This document shows positions 1 to 12,629 of a stretch of 64,000 nucleotides of DNA, piece by piece. Under the pieces are notes generated by a model. That model was not told the DNA's origin. It was given only the letters and a program-made list of their open reading frames with translations, and did no database searches. The position numbers and the translations under genes are program-made. The stretch is taken from the NCBI GenBank assembly GCA_030867875.1, contig JAOWCC010000045.1, positions 124,001 to 188,000 on the forward strand, read 5' to 3'. How positions within the stretch are numbered: position 1 is the stretch's first letter; each line of letters starts with the position of its first letter. Source of the DNA: Actinernus sp. WN-2022 (Eukaryota; Cnidaria; Anthozoa; Actiniaria; Actinernidae).

Positions 1-180
1 AATATTTTTTTGCCTACCCGGTCTGGCTAAAATCAATCCAGATTTGACCATTTTTGAAGAGGTTGATATTTTCTTTAATTCTTTCTCCAACTTAGTCCAT
101 TCATGTTCTGAAGCTACCAGGAGATTGTTTAACATCATTTTGAAGCATAGTGAGTGTTTTTTAGTTTTTATTAGAAATCC
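1..180 (+). repeat. Reference class-A monomer (defines numbering)
   Basis: This monomer sets the numbering used here. From the left it holds a run of seven T (5-11), a GC-rich core with CCGG (18-21), a TCTGG/CCAGA dyad (22-26 and 38-42), a T5 tract (51-55), a pyrimidine-rich stretch (69-88), CTACC-AGG (114-121), T6 (157-162) and T5 (165-169). Recurrent variants lie at 33 (T/A), 48 (C/A), 61 (G/T), 68 (A/T), 137 (A/G) and 149 (A/G/T). Sites 137 and 149 are mostly linked as A-A or G-G. The strand shown is T-rich (75 T against 47 A). The single CpG of this monomer is in CCGG; variant G137 adds a second. Confidence 0.95.
18..43. other. Conserved GC core with CCGG and short dyad (representative copy)
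   Basis: CCGG at 18-21 is kept in every full-length monomer I read and is lost only in the seven truncated units. Next to it, TCTGG (22-26) and CCAGA (38-42) are inverted repeats with an 11-base loop; in RNA two G-U pairs (20-44 and 21-43) would extend the stem to seven pairs. I found the right arm changed only at about 17,253, 44,199, 45,099 and 52,119. In T33 monomers a second, overlapping dyad AAATC/GATTT (30-34 and 41-45) exists, and A33 breaks it. The region could be a protein site or simply well homogenised; the sequence does not decide. Confidence 0.6.
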
Positions 181-2379
181 AATATTTTTTTGCCTACCCG
201 GTCTGGCTAAAATCAATCCAGATTTGACCATTTTTGAAGAGGTTGATATTTTCTTTAATTCTTTCTCCAACTTAGTCCATTCATGTTCTGAAGCTACCAG
301 GAGATTGTTTAACATCATTTTGAAGCATAGTGAGTGTTTTTTAGTTTTTATTAGAAATCCAATATTTTTTTGCCTACCCGGTCTGGCTAAAATCAATCCA
401 GATTTGACCATTTTTGAAGAGGTTGATATTTTCTTTAATTCTTTCTCCAACTTAGTCCATTCATGTTCTGAAGCTACCAGGAGATTGTTTAACATCATTT
501 TGAAGCATAGTGAGTGTTTTTTAGTTTTTATTAGAAATCCAATATTTTTTTGCCTACCCGGTCTGGCTAAAATCAATCCAGATTTGACCATTTTTGAAGA
601 TGTTGATTTTTTCTTTAATTCTTTCTCCAACTTAGTCCATTCATGTTCTGAAGCTACCAGGAGATTGTTTAACATCATTTTGAAGCATAGTGAGTGTTTT
701 TTAGTTTTTATTAGAAATCCAATATTTTTTTGCCTACCCGGTCTGGCTAAAATCAATCCAGATTTGACCATTTTTGAAGAGGTTGATTTTTTCTTTAATT
801 CTTTCTCCAACTTAGTCCATTCATGTTCTGAAGCTACCAGGAGATTGTTTAACATCGTTTTGAAGCATGGTGAGTGTTTTTTAGTTTTTATTAGAAATCC
901 AATATTTTTTTGCCTACCCGGTCTGGCTAAAAACAATCCAGATTTGACCATTTTTGAAGATGTTGATTTTTTCTTTAATTCTTTCTCCAACTTAGTCCAT
1001 TCATGTTCTGAAGCTACCAGGAGATTGTTTAACATCGTTTTGAAGCATGGTGAGTGTTTTTTAGTTTTTATTAGAAATCCAATATTTTTTTGCCTACCCG
1101 GTCTGGCTAAAAACAATCCAGATTTGACCATTTTTGAAGATGTTGATTTTTTCTTTAATTCTTTCTCCAACTTAGTCCATTCTCTTTCTGAAGCTACCAG
1201 GAGATTGTTTGAGATGGTTTTGAAGCATAGTCAGTGGTTTTTTAGTTTTTGTCAGAAATCCAAGATTTTTTGCCTACCCGGTCTGGCAAAAATCAATCCA
1301 GATTTGACCATTTTTGAAGATGTTGATATTTTCTTTAATTCTTTCTCCAACTTAGTCCATTCATGTTCTGAAGCTACCAGGAGATTGTTTAACATCATTT
1401 TGAAGCATAGTGAGTGTTTTTTAGTTTTTATTAGAAATCCAATATTTTTTTGCCTACCCGGTCTGGCTAAAATCAATCCAGATTTGACCATTTTTGAAGA
1501 TGTTGATTTTTTCTTTAATTCTTTCTCCAACTTAGTCCATTCATGTTCTGAAGCTACCAGGAGATTGTTTAACATCGTTTTGAAGCATGGTGAGTGTTTT
1601 TTAGTTTTTATTAGAAATCCAATATTTTTTTGCCTACCCGGTCTGGCTAAAATCAATCCAGATTTGAACATTTTTGAAGATGTTGATTTTTTCTTTAATT
1701 CTTTCTCCAACTTAGTCCATTCATGTTCTGAAGCTACCAGGAGATTGTTTAACATCATTTTGAAGCATAGTGAGTGTTTTTTAGTTTTTATTAGAAATCC
1801 AATATTTTTTTGCCTACCCGGTCTGGCTAAAATCAATCCAGATTTGACCATTTTTGAAGAGGTTGATTTTTTCTTTAATTCTTTCTCCAACTTAGTCCAT
1901 TCATGTTCTGAAGCTACCAGGAGATTGTTTAACATCGTTTTGAAGCATGGTGAGTGTTTTTTAGTTTTTATTAGAAATCCAATATTTTTTTGCCTACCCG
2001 GTCTGGCTAAAAACAATCCAGATTTGACCATTTTTGAAGATGTTGATATTTTCTTTAATTCTTTCTCCAACTTAGTCCATTCTCTTTCTGAAGCTACCAG
2101 GAGATTGTTTGAGATGGTTTTGAAGCATAGTCAGTGGTTTTTTAGTTTTTGTCAGAAATCCAAGATTTTTTGCCTACCCGGTCTGGCAAAAATCAATCCA
2201 GATTTGACCATTTTTGAAGATGTTGATATTTTCTTTAATTCTTTCTCCAACTTAGTCCATTCATGTTCTGAAGCTACCAGGAGATTGTTTAACATCGTTT
2301 TGAAGCATGGTGAGTGTTTTTTAGTTTTTATTAGAAATCCAATATTTTTTTGCCTACCCGGTCTGGCTAAAAACAATCC

Positions 2380-5300
2380 AGATTTGACCATTTTTGAAGA
2401 TGTTGATTTTTTCTTTAATTCTTTCTCCAACTTAGTCCATTCATGTTCTGAAGCTACCAGGAGATTGTTTAACATCGTTTTGAAGCATGGTGAGTGTTTT
2501 TTAGTTTTTATTAGAAATCCAATATTTTTTTGCCTACCCGGTCTGGCTAAAAACAATCCAGATTTGACCATTTTTGAAGATGTTGATTTTTTCTTTAATT
2601 CTTTCTCCAACTTAGTCCATTCTCTTTCTGAAGCTACCAGGAGATTGTTTGAGATGGTTTTGAAGCATAGTCAGTGGTTTTTTAGTTTTTGTCAGAAATC
2701 CAAGATTTTTTGCCTACCCGGTCTGGCAAAAATCAATCCAGATTTGACCATTTTTGAAGATGTTGATATTTTCTTTAATTCTTTCTCCAACTTAGTCCAT
2801 TCATGTTCTGAAGCTACCAGGAGATTGTTTAACATCATTTTGAAGCATAGTGAGTGTTTTTTAGTTTTTATTAGAAATCCAATATTTTTTTGCCTACCCG
2901 GTCTGGCTAAAATCAATCCAGATTTGACCATTTTTGAAGATGTTGATTTTTTCTTTAATTCTTTCTCCAACTTAGTCCATTCATGTTCTGAAGCTACCAG
3001 GAGATTGTTTAACATCGTTTTGAAGCATGGTGAGTGTTTTTTAGTTTTTATTAGAAATCCAATATTTTTTTGCCTACCCGGTCTGGCTAAAATCAATCCA
3101 GATTTGAACATTTTTGAAGATGTTGATTTTTTCTTTAATTCTTTCTCCAACTTAGTCCATTCATGTTCTGAAGCTACCAGGAGATTGTTTAACATCATTT
3201 TGAAGCATAGTGAGTGTTTTTTAGTTTTTATTAGAAATCCAATATTTTTTTGCCTACCCGGTCTGGCTAAAATCAATCCAGATTTGACCATTTTTGAAGA
3301 GGTTGATTTTTTCTTTAATTCTTTCTCCAACTTAGTCCATTCATGTTCTGAAGCTACCAGGAGATTGTTTAACATCGTTTTGAAGCATGGTGAGTGTTTT
3401 TTAGTTTTTATTAGAAATCCAATATTTTTTTGCCTACCCGGTCTGGCTAAAAACAATCCAGATTTGACCATTTTTGAAGATGTTGATATTTTCTTTAATT
3501 CTTTCTCCAACTTAGTCCATTCTCTTTCTGAAGCTACCAGGAGATTGTTTGAGATGGTTTTGAAGCATAGTCAGTGGTTTTTTAGTTTTTGTCAGAAATC
3601 CAAGATTTTTTGCCTACCCGGTCTGGCAAAAATCAATCCAGATTTGACCATTTTTGAAGATGTTGATATTTTCTTTAATTCTTTCTCCAACTTAGTCCAT
3701 TCATGTTCTGAAGCTACCAGGAGATTGTTTAACATCATTTTGAAGCATAGTGAGTGTTTTTTAGTTTTTATTAGAAATCCAATATTTTTTTGCCTACCCG
3801 GTCTGGCTAAAATCAATCCAGATTTGACCATTTTTGAAGATGTTGATTTTTTCTTTAATTCTTTCTCCAACTTAGTCCATTCATGTTCTGAAGCTACCAG
3901 GAGATTGTTTAACATCATTTTGAAGCATAGTGAGTGTTTTTTAGTTTTTATTAGAAATCCAATATTTTTTTGCCTACCCGGTCTGGCTAAAATCAATCCA
4001 GATTTGACCATTTTTGAAGAGGTTGATTTTTTCTTTAATTCTTTCTCCAACTTAGTCCATTCATGTTCTGAAGCTACCAGGAGATTGTTTAACATCGTTT
4101 TGAAGCATGGTGAGTGTTTTTTAGTTTTTATTAGAAATCCAATATTTTTTTGCCTACCCGGTCTGGCTAAAAACAATCCAGATTTGACCATTTTTGAAGA
4201 TGTTGATTTTTTCTTTAATTCTTTCTCCAACTTAGTCCATTCATGTTCTGAAGCTACCAGGAGATTGTTTAACATCGTTTTGAAGCATAGTGAGTGTTTT
4301 TTAGTTTTTATTAGAAATCCAATATTTTATTGCCTACCCGGTCTGGCTAAAAACAATCCAGATTTGACCATTTTTGAAGATGTTGATTTTTTCTTTAATT
4401 CTTTCTCCAACTTAGTCCATTCATGTTCTGAAGCTACCAGGAGATTGTTTAACATCATTTTGAAGCATAGTGAGTGTTTTTTAGTTTTTATTAGAAATCC
4501 AATTTTTTTTTGCCTACCCGGTCTGGCTAAAATCAATCCAGATTTGAACATTTTTGAAGATGTTGATTTTTTCTTTAATTCTTTCTCCAACTTAGTCCAT
4601 TCATGTTCTGAAGCTACCAGGAGATTGTTTAACATCATTTTGAAGCATAGTGAGTGTTTTTTAGTTTTTATTAGAAATCCAATATTTTTTTGCCTACCCG
4701 GTCTGGCTAAAATCAATCCAGATTTGACCATTTTTGAAGAGGTTGATTTTTTCTTTAATTCTTTCTCCAACTTAGTCCATTCATGTTCTGAAGCTACCAG
4801 GAGATTGTTTAACATCGTTTTGAAGCATGGTGAGTGTTTTTTAGTTTTTATTAGAAATCCAATATTTTTTTGCCTACCCGGTCTGGCTAAAAACAATCCA
4901 GATTTGACCATTTTTGAAGATGTTGATTTTTTCTTTAATTCTTTCTCCAACTTAGTCCATTCATGTTCTGAAGCTACCAGGAGATTGTTTAACATCGTTT
5001 TGAAGCATGGTGAGTGTTTTTTAGTTTTTATTAGAAATCCAATATTTTTTTGCCTACCCGGTCTGGCTAAAAACAATCCAGATTTGACCATTTTTGAAGA
5101 TGTTGATTTTTTCTTTAATTCTTTCTCCAACTTAGTCCATTCATGTTCTGAAGCTACCAGGAGATTGTTTAACATCGTTTTGAAGCATGGTGAGTGTTTT
5201 TTAGTTTTTATTAGAAATCCAATATTTTTTTGCCTACCCGGTCTGGCTAAAATCAATCCAGATTTGAACATTTTTGAAGATGTTGATTTTTTCTTTAATT

Positions 5301-7620
5301 CTTTCTCCAACTTAGTCCATTCATGTTCTGAAGCTACCAGGAGATTGTTTAACATCGTTTTGAAGCATGGTGAGTGTTTTTTAGTTTTTATTAGAAATCC
5401 AATATTTTTTTGCCTACCCGGTCTGGCTAAAAACAATCCAGATTTGACCATTTTTGAAGATGTTGATTTTTTCTTTAATTCTTTCTCCAACTTAGTCCAT
5501 TCTCTTTCTGAAGCTACCAGGAGATTGTTTGAGATGGTTTTGAAGCATAGTCAGTGGTTTTTTAGTTTTTGTCAGAAATCCAAGATTTTTTGCCTACCCG
5601 GTCTGGCAAAAATCAATCCAGATTTGACCATTTTTGAAGATGTTGATATTTTCTTTAATTCTTTCTCCAACTTAGTCCATTCATGTTCTGAAGCTACCAG
5701 GAGATTGTTTAACATCATTTTGAAGCATAGTGAGTGTTTTTTAGTTTTTATTAGAAATCCAATATTTTTTTGCCTACCCGGTCTGGCTAAAATCAATCCA
5801 GATTTGACCATTTTTGAAGATGTTGATATTTTCTTTAATTCTTTCTCCAACTTAGTCCATTCATGTTCTGAAGCTACCAGGAGATTGTTTAACATCGTTT
5901 TGAAGCATGGTGAGTGTTTTTTAGTTTTTATTAGAAATCCAATATTTTTTTGCCTACCCGGTCTGGCTAAAAACAATCCAGATTTGACCATTTTTGAAGA
6001 TGTTGATTTTTTCTTTAATTCTTTCTCCAACTTAGTCCATTCATGTTCTGAAGCTACCAGGAGATTGTTTAACATCGTTTTGAAGCATGGTGAGTGTTTT
6101 TTAGTTTTTATTAGAAATCCAATATTTTTTTGCCTACCCGGTCTGGCTAAAATCAATCCAGATTTGACCATTTTTGAAGATGTTGATATTTTCTTTAATT
6201 CTTTCTCCAACTTAGTCCATTCTCTTTCTGAAGCTACCAGGAGATTGTTTGAGATGGTTTTGAAGCATAGTCAGTGGTTTTTTAGTTTTTGTCAGAAATC
6301 CAAGATTTTTTGCCTACCCGGTCTGGCAAAAATCAATCCAGATTTGACCATTTTTGAAGATGTTGATATTTTCTTTAATTCTTTCTCCAACTTAGTCCAT
6401 TCATGTTCTGAAGCTACCAGGAGATTGTTTAACATCATTTTGAAGCATAGTGAGTGTTTTTTAGTTTTTATTAGAAATCCAATATTTTTTTGCCTACCCG
6501 GTCTGGCTAAAATCAATCCAGATTTGACCATTTTTGAAGATGTTGATTTTTTCTTTAATTCTTTCTCCAACTTAGTCCATTCATGTTCTGAAGCTACCAG
6601 GAGATTGTTTAACATCGTTTTGAAGCATGGTGAGTGTTTTTTAGTTTTTATTAGAAATCCAATATTTTTTTGCCTACCCGGTCTGGCTAAAATCAATCCA
6701 GATTTGAACATTTTTGAAGATGTTGATTTTTTCTTTAATTCTTTCTCCAACTTAGTCCATTCATGTTCTGAAGCTACCAGGAGATTGTTTAACATCATTT
6801 TGAAGCATAGTGAGTGTTTTTTAGTTTTTATTAGAAATCCAATATTTTTTTGCCTACCCGGTCTGGCTAAAATCAATCCAGATTTGACCATTTTTGAAGA
6901 TGTTGATATTTTCTTTAATTCTTTCTCCAACTTAGTCCATTCATGTTCTGAAGCTACCAGGAGATTGTTTAACATCATTTTGAAGCATAGTGAGTGTTTT
7001 TTAGTTTTTATTAGAAATCCAATATTTTTTTGCCTACCCGGTCTGGCTAAAATCAATCCAGATTTGACCATTTTTGAAGAGGTTGATATTTTCTTTAATT
7101 CTTTCTCCAACTTAGTCCATTCATGTTCTGAAGCTACCAGGAGATTGTTTAACATCATTTTGAAGCATAGTGAGTGTTTTTTAGTTTTTATTAGAAATCC
7201 AATATTTTTTTGCCTACCCGGTCTGGCTAAAATCAATCCAGATTTGACCATTTTTGAAGATGTTGATATTTTCTTTAATTCTTTCTCCAACTTAGTCCAT
7301 TCATGTTCTGAAGCTACCAGGAGATTGTTTAACATCATTTTGAAGCATAGTGAGTGTTTTTTAGTTTTTATTAGAAATCCAATATTTTTTTGCCTACCCG
7401 GTCTGGCTAAAATCAATCCAGATTTGACCATTTTTGAAGATGTTGATTTTTTCTTTAATTCTTTCTCCAACTTAGTCCATTCATGTTCTGAAGCTACCAG
7501 GAGATTGTTTAACATCATTTTGAAGCATAGTGAGTGTTTTTTAGTTTTTATTAGAAATCCAATATTTTTTTGCCTACCCGGTCTGGCTAAAATCAATCCA
7601 GATTTGACCATTTTTGAAGA
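2380..7620 (+). repeat. 5.2-kb block duplicated about 47 kb away
   Basis: B-tract spacing here (5, 11 and 4 monomers from 2,621) equals that at 49,842-53,442. The class-A haplotypes in between also agree, including the private T-to-A change in the T7 tract at 4,330 (counterpart 51,550) and the nine-T tract near 4,503-4,511 (counterpart near 51,724). The offset is 47,220 bp. Agreement starts near 2,380, where position 33 differs just before, and ends near 7,620 at position 61. The same block also aligns to copy 1 of the 7-kb unit at offset 40,200. Scattered single-base differences exist, for example 51,327 (T), which is C here. Confidence 0.8.
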
Positions 7621-9064
7621 GGTTGATTTTTTCTTTAATTCTTTCTCCAACTTAGTCCATTCATGTTCTGAAGCTACCAGGAGATTGTTTAACATCGTTT
7701 TGAAGCATGGTGAGTGTTTTTTAGTTTTTATTAGAAATCCAATATTTTTTTGCCTACCCGGTCTGGCTAAAAACAATCCAGATTTGACCATTTTTGAAGA
7801 TGTTGATTTTTTCTTTAATTCTTTCTCCAACTTAGTCCATTCATGTTCTGAAGCTACCAGGAGATTGTTTAACATCGTTTTGAAGCATGGTGAGTGTTTT
7901 TTAGTTTTTATTAGAAATCCAATATTTTTTTGCCTACCCGGTCTGGCTAAAAACAATCCAGATTTGACCATTTTTGAAGATGTTGATTTTTTCTTTAATT
8001 CTTTCTCCAACTTAGTCCATTCTCTTTCTGAAGCTACCAGGAGATTGTTTGAGATGGTTTTGAAGCATAGTCAGTGGTTTTTTAGTTTTTGTCAGAAATC
8101 CAAGATTTTTTGCCTACCCGGTCTGGCAAAAATCAATCCAGATTTGACCATTTTTGAAGATGTTGATATTTTCTTTAATTCTTTCTCCAACTTAGTCCAT
8201 TCATGTTCTGAAGCTACCAGGAGATTGTTTAACATCATTTTGAAGCATTGTGAGTGTTTTTTAGTTTTTATTAGAAATCCAATATTTTTTTGCCTACCCG
8301 GTCTGGCTAAAATCAATCCAGATTTGACCATTTTTGAAGATGTTGATATTTTCTTTAATTCTTTCTCCAACTTAGTCCATTCATGTTCTGAAGCTACCAG
8401 GAGATTGTTTAACATCGTTTTGAAGCATTGTGAGTGTTTTTTAGTTTTTATTAGAAATCCAATATTTTTTTGCCTACCCGGTCTGGCTAAAATCAATCCA
8501 GATTTGACCATTTTTGAAGATGTTGATATTTTCTTTAATTCTTTCTCCAACTTAGTCCATTCATGTTCTGAAGCTACCAGGAGATTGTTTAACATCGTTT
8601 TGAAGCATAGTGAGTGTTTTTTAGTTTTTATTAGAAATCCAATATTTTTTTGCCTACCCGGTCTGGCTAAAAACAATCCAGATTTGACCATTTTTGAAGA
8701 TGTTGATTTTTTCTTTAATTCTTTCTCCAACTTAGTCCATTCATGTTCTGAAGCTACCAGGAGATTGTTTAACATCATTTTGAAGCATAGTGAGTGTTTT
8801 TTAGTTTTTATTAGAAATCCAATTTTTTTTTGCCTACCCGGTCTGGCTAAAATCAATCCAGATTTGAACATTTTTGAAGATGTTGATTTTTTCTTTAATT
8901 CTTTCTCCAACTTAGTCCATTCATGTTCTGAAGCTACCAGGAGATTGTTTAACATCATTTTGAAGCATAGTGAGTGTTTTTTAGTTTTTATTAGAAATCC
9001 AATATTTTTTTGCCTACCCGGTCTGGCTAAAATCAATCCAGATTTGACCATTTTTGAAGAGGTT

Positions 9065-9066
9065 GT
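9065..9066 (+). other. Loss of A68 (first phase shift)
   Basis: One A is missing between 9,065 and 9,066 compared with the consensus (GTTGATTTTTTC becomes GTTGTTTTTTC). This moves the following 3.4 kb one base out of phase and closes the long sense frame at 9,094. The same lesion recurs seven more times between 20.5 and 35.6 kb, always in G61 monomers, so it was probably copied rather than arising repeatedly. Confidence 0.9.
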
Positions 9067-9069
9067 TTT

Positions 9070-12000
9070 TTCTTTAATTCTTTCTCCAACTTAGTCCATT
9101 CATGTTCTGAAGCTACCAGGAGATTGTTTAACATCGTTTTGAAGCATGGTGAGTGTTTTTTAGTTTTTATTAGAAATCCAATATTTTTTTGCCTACCCGG
9201 TCTGGCTAAAAACAATCCAGATTTGACCATTTTTGAAGATGTTGATTTTTTCTTTAATTCTTTCTCCAACTTAGTCCATACATGTTCTGAAGCTACCAGG
9301 AGATTGTTTAACATCGTTTTGAAGCATGGTGAGTGTTTTTTAGTTTTTATTAGAAATCCAATATTTTTTTGCCTACCCGGTCTGGCTAAAATCAATCCAG
9401 ATTTGAACATTTTTGAAGATGTTGATTTTTTCTTTAATTCTTTCTCCAACTTAGTCCATTCATGTTCTGAAGCTACCAGGAGATTGTTTAACATCATTTT
9501 GAAGCATAGTGAGTGTTTTTTAGTTTTTATTAGAAATCCAATATTTTTTTGCCTACCCGGTCTGGCTAAAATCAATCCAGATTTGAACATTTTTGAAGAT
9601 GTTGATTTTTTCTTTAATTCTTTCTCCAACTTAGTCCATTCATGTTCTGAAGCTACCAGGAGATTGTTTAACATCGTTTTGAAGCATGGTGAGTGTTTTT
9701 TAGTTTTTATTAGAAATCCAATATTTTTTTGCCTACCCGGTCTGGCTAAAAACAATCCAGATTTGACCATTTTTGAAGATGTTGATTTTTTCTTTAATTC
9801 TTTCTCCAACTTAGTCCATTCTCTTTCTGAAGCTACCAGGAGATTGTTTGAGATGGTTTTGAAGCATAGTCAGTGGTTTTTTAGTTTTTGTCAGAAATCC
9901 AAGATTTTTTGCCTACCCGGTCTGGCAAAAATCAATCCAGATTTGACCATTTTTGAAGATGTTGATATTTTCTTTAATTCTTTCTCCAACTTAGTCCATT
10001 CATGTTCTGAAGCTACCAGGAGATTGTTTAACATCGTTTTGAAGCATGGTGAGTGTTTTTTAGTTTTTATTAGAAATCCAATATTTTTTTGCCTACCCGG
10101 TCTGGCTAAAAACAATCCAGATTTGACCATTTTTGAAGATGTTGATTTTTTCTTTAATTCTTTCTCCAACTTAGTCCATTCATGTTCTGAAGCTACCAGG
10201 AGATTGTTTAACATCGTTTTGAAGCATGGTGAGTGTTTTTTAGTTTTTATTAGAAATCCAATATTTTTTTGCCTACCCGGTCTGGCTAAAATCAATCCAG
10301 ATTTGACCATTTTTGAAGATGTTGATATTTTCTTTAATTCTTTCTCCAACTTAGTCCATTCTCTTTCTGAAGCTACCAGGAGATTGTTTGAGATGGTTTT
10401 GAAGCATAGTCAGTGGTTTTTTAGTTTTTGTCAGAAATCCAAGATTTTTTGCCTACCCGGTCTGGCAAAAATCAATCCAGATTTGACCATTTTTGAAGAT
10501 GTTGATTTTTTCTTTAATTCTTTCTCCAACTTAGTCCATTCATGTTCTGAAGCTACCAGGAGATTGTTTAACATCGTTTTGAAGCATGGTGAGTGTTTTT
10601 TAGTTTTTATTAGAAATCCAATATTTTTTTGCCTACCCGGTCTGGCTAAAAACAATCCAGATTTGACCATTTTTGAAGATGTTGATTTTTTCTTTAATTC
10701 TTTCTCCAACTTAGTCCATACATGTTCTGAAGCTACCAGGAGATTGTTTAACATCGTTTTGAAGCATGGTGAGTGTTTTTTAGTTTTTATTAGAAATCCA
10801 ATATTTTTTTGCCTACCCGGTCTGGCTAAAATCAATCCAGATTTGAACATTTTTGAAGATGTTGATTTTTTCTTTAATTCTTTCTCCAACTTAGTCCATT
10901 CATGTTCTGAAGCTACCAGGAGATTGTTTAACATCATTTTGAAGCATAGTGAGTGTTTTTTAGTTTTTATTAGAAATCCAATATTTTTTTGCCTACCCGG
11001 TCTGGCTAAAATCAATCCAGATTTGAACATTTTTGAAGATGTTGATTTTTTCTTTAATTCTTTCTCCAACTTAGTCCATTCATGTTCTGAAGCTACCAGG
11101 AGATTGTTTAACATCGTTTTGAAGCATGGTGAGTGTTTTTTAGTTTTTATTAGAAATCCAATATTTTTTTGCCTACCCGGTCTGGCTAAAAACAATCCAG
11201 ATTTGACCATTTTTGAAGATGTTGATTTTTTCTTTAATTCTTTCTCCAACTTAGTCCATTCTCTTTCTGAAGCTACCAGGAGATTGTTTGAGATGGTTTT
11301 GAAGCATAGTCAGTGGTTTTTTAGTTTTTGTCAGAAATCCAAGATTTTTTGCCTACCCGGTCTGGCAAAAATCAATCCAGATTTGACCATTTTTGAAGAT
11401 GTTGATATTTTCTTTAATTCTTTCTCCAACTTAGTCCATTCATGTTCTGAAGCTACCAGGAGATTGTTTAACATCGTTTTGAAGCATGGTGAGTGTTTTT
11501 TAGTTTTTATTAGAAATCCAATATTTTTTTGCCTACCCGGTCTGGCTAAAAACAATCCAGATTTGACCATTTTTGAAGATGTTGATTTTTTCTTTAATTC
11601 TTTCTCCAACTTAGTCCATTCATGTTCTGAAGCTACCAGGAGATTGTTTAACATCGTTTTGAAGCATGGTGAGTGTTTTTTAGTTTTTATTAGAAATCCA
11701 ATATTTTTTTGCCTACCCGGTCTGGCTAAAATCAATCCAGATTTGACCATTTTTGAAGATGTTGATATTTTCTTTAATTCTTTCTCCAACTTAGTCCATT
11801 CTCTTTCTGAAGCTACCAGGAGATTGTTTGAGATGGTTTTGAAGCATAGTCAGTGGTTTTTTAGTTTTTGTCAGAAATCCAAGATTTTTTGCCTACCCGG
11901 TCTGGCAAAAATCAATCCAGATTTGACCATTTTTGAAGATGTTGATTTTTTCTTTAATTCTTTCTCCAACTTAGTCCATTCATGTTCTGAAGCTACCAGG

Positions 12001-12092
12001 AGATTGTTTAACATCGTTTTGAAGCATGGTGAGTGTTTTTTAGTTTTTATTAGAAATCCAATATTTTTTTGCCTACCCGGTCTGGCTAAAAT
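9070..12092 (+). repeat. 1,440-bp (8-monomer) tandem duplication
   Basis: B tracts at 9,820 and 10,360 repeat at 11,260 and 11,800, an offset of 1,440 bp. A rare substitution at monomer position 101 (T to A) occurs only at 9,280 and 10,720, also 1,440 apart. Agreement runs from about 9,070 against 10,510 up to about 10,652 against 12,092, where position 33 differs. The unit carries two B tracts spaced 3 and 5 monomers. Confidence 0.88.
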
Positions 12093-12423
12093 CAATCCAG
12101 ATTTGACCATTTTTGAAGATGTTGATATTTTCTTTAATTCTTTCTCCAACTTAGTCCATTCTCTTTCTGAAGCTACCAGGAGATTGTTTGAGATGGTTTT
12201 GAAGCATAGTCAGTGGTTTTTTAGTTTTTGTCAGAAATCCAAGATTTTTTGCCTACCCGGTCTGGCAAAAATCAATCCAGATTTGACCATTTTTGAAGAT
12301 GTTGATATTTTCTTTAATTCTTTCTCCAACTTAGTCCATTCATGTTCTGAAGCTACCAGGAGATTGTTTAACATCATTTTGAAGCATAGTGAGTGTTTTT
12401 TAGTTTTTATTAGAAATCCAATA

Positions 12424-12431
12424 TTTTTTTT
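12424..12431 (+). other. Eight-T tract restoring array phase
   Basis: The T tract that normally has seven T (six after a B tract) has eight here, the only such case in the window. It cancels the 1-bp loss at 9,065 so that monomers return to the starting phase. It lies about 100 bp before the A/B hybrid monomer, which suggests that both mark the edge of one rearrangement. Confidence 0.85.
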
Positions 12432-12520
12432 GCCTACCCGGTCTGGCTAAAATCAATCCAGATTTGACCATTTTTGAAGATGTTGATTTTTTCTTTAATT
12501 CTTTCTCCAACTTAGTCCAT

Positions 12521-12629
12521 TCATGTTCTGAAGCTACCAGGAGATTGTTTGAGATGGTTTTGAAGCATAGTCAGTGGTTTTTTAGTTTTTGTCAGAAATC
12601 CAAGATTTTTTGCCTACCCGGTCTGGCAA
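12521..12629 (+). repeat. A/B hybrid tract
   Basis: Positions 103-105 have the class-A bases (12,523-12,525), but from position 131 (12,551) onward the monomer has the class-B bases, including the extra G, the GTCAG motif and the short T tract. The switch falls in the 25 identical bases 12,526-12,550. It is the only tract in the window with this combination, and reads as a crossover or gene-conversion end between an A and a B monomer. Confidence 0.88.

Larger units (their letters stand above)
1..540 (+). repeat. Run of three identical monomers
   Basis: Three consecutive monomers read identically, all with T33, C48, G61, A68, A137 and A149. This is the most homogeneous short stretch near the left edge. 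The fourth monomer differs first at position 61 (T) and 68 (T). The same haplotype returns singly near 7,081, 61,321, 62,401 and 63,841. Confidence 0.9.
44..9094 (+). other. Satellite-derived open frame, not considered a gene (3,016 codons)
   Basis: The frame stays open because the monomer is exactly 60 codons long and its consensus lacks a stop here. It begins at TTG, and class-A monomers offer no ATG in this frame. It ends where one A is lost after 9,065. The predicted product is a 60-residue hydrophobic, Phe-rich repeat with no motif I recognise. Recurrent variants change Ile/Asn, Thr/Asn, Glu/Asp, Ile/Phe, Ile/Val and Ser/Gly/Cys; only site 28 is silent. I infer non-coding DNA. Confidence 0.85.

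Noticed and set aside
17..31. CENP-B box (reverse orientation, CCCGGTCTGGCTAAA)
   Set aside because: CCCG and two A positions fit, but three of the nine core positions differ in class A (two after B tracts, where T is A and the base before is C). I would not call it functional.
155..175. T-rich tracts as RNA polymerase III terminators or intrinsic terminators
   Set aside because: T5-T7 tracts occur in every monomer without an upstream gene or GC-rich hairpin; they are part of the satellite.
44..9094. Giant repeat-protein gene on the + strand
   Set aside because: The frame is open only because the 60-codon monomer lacks a stop. It lacks ATG outside B tracts, shows mostly residue-changing variation and overlaps an open antisense frame.
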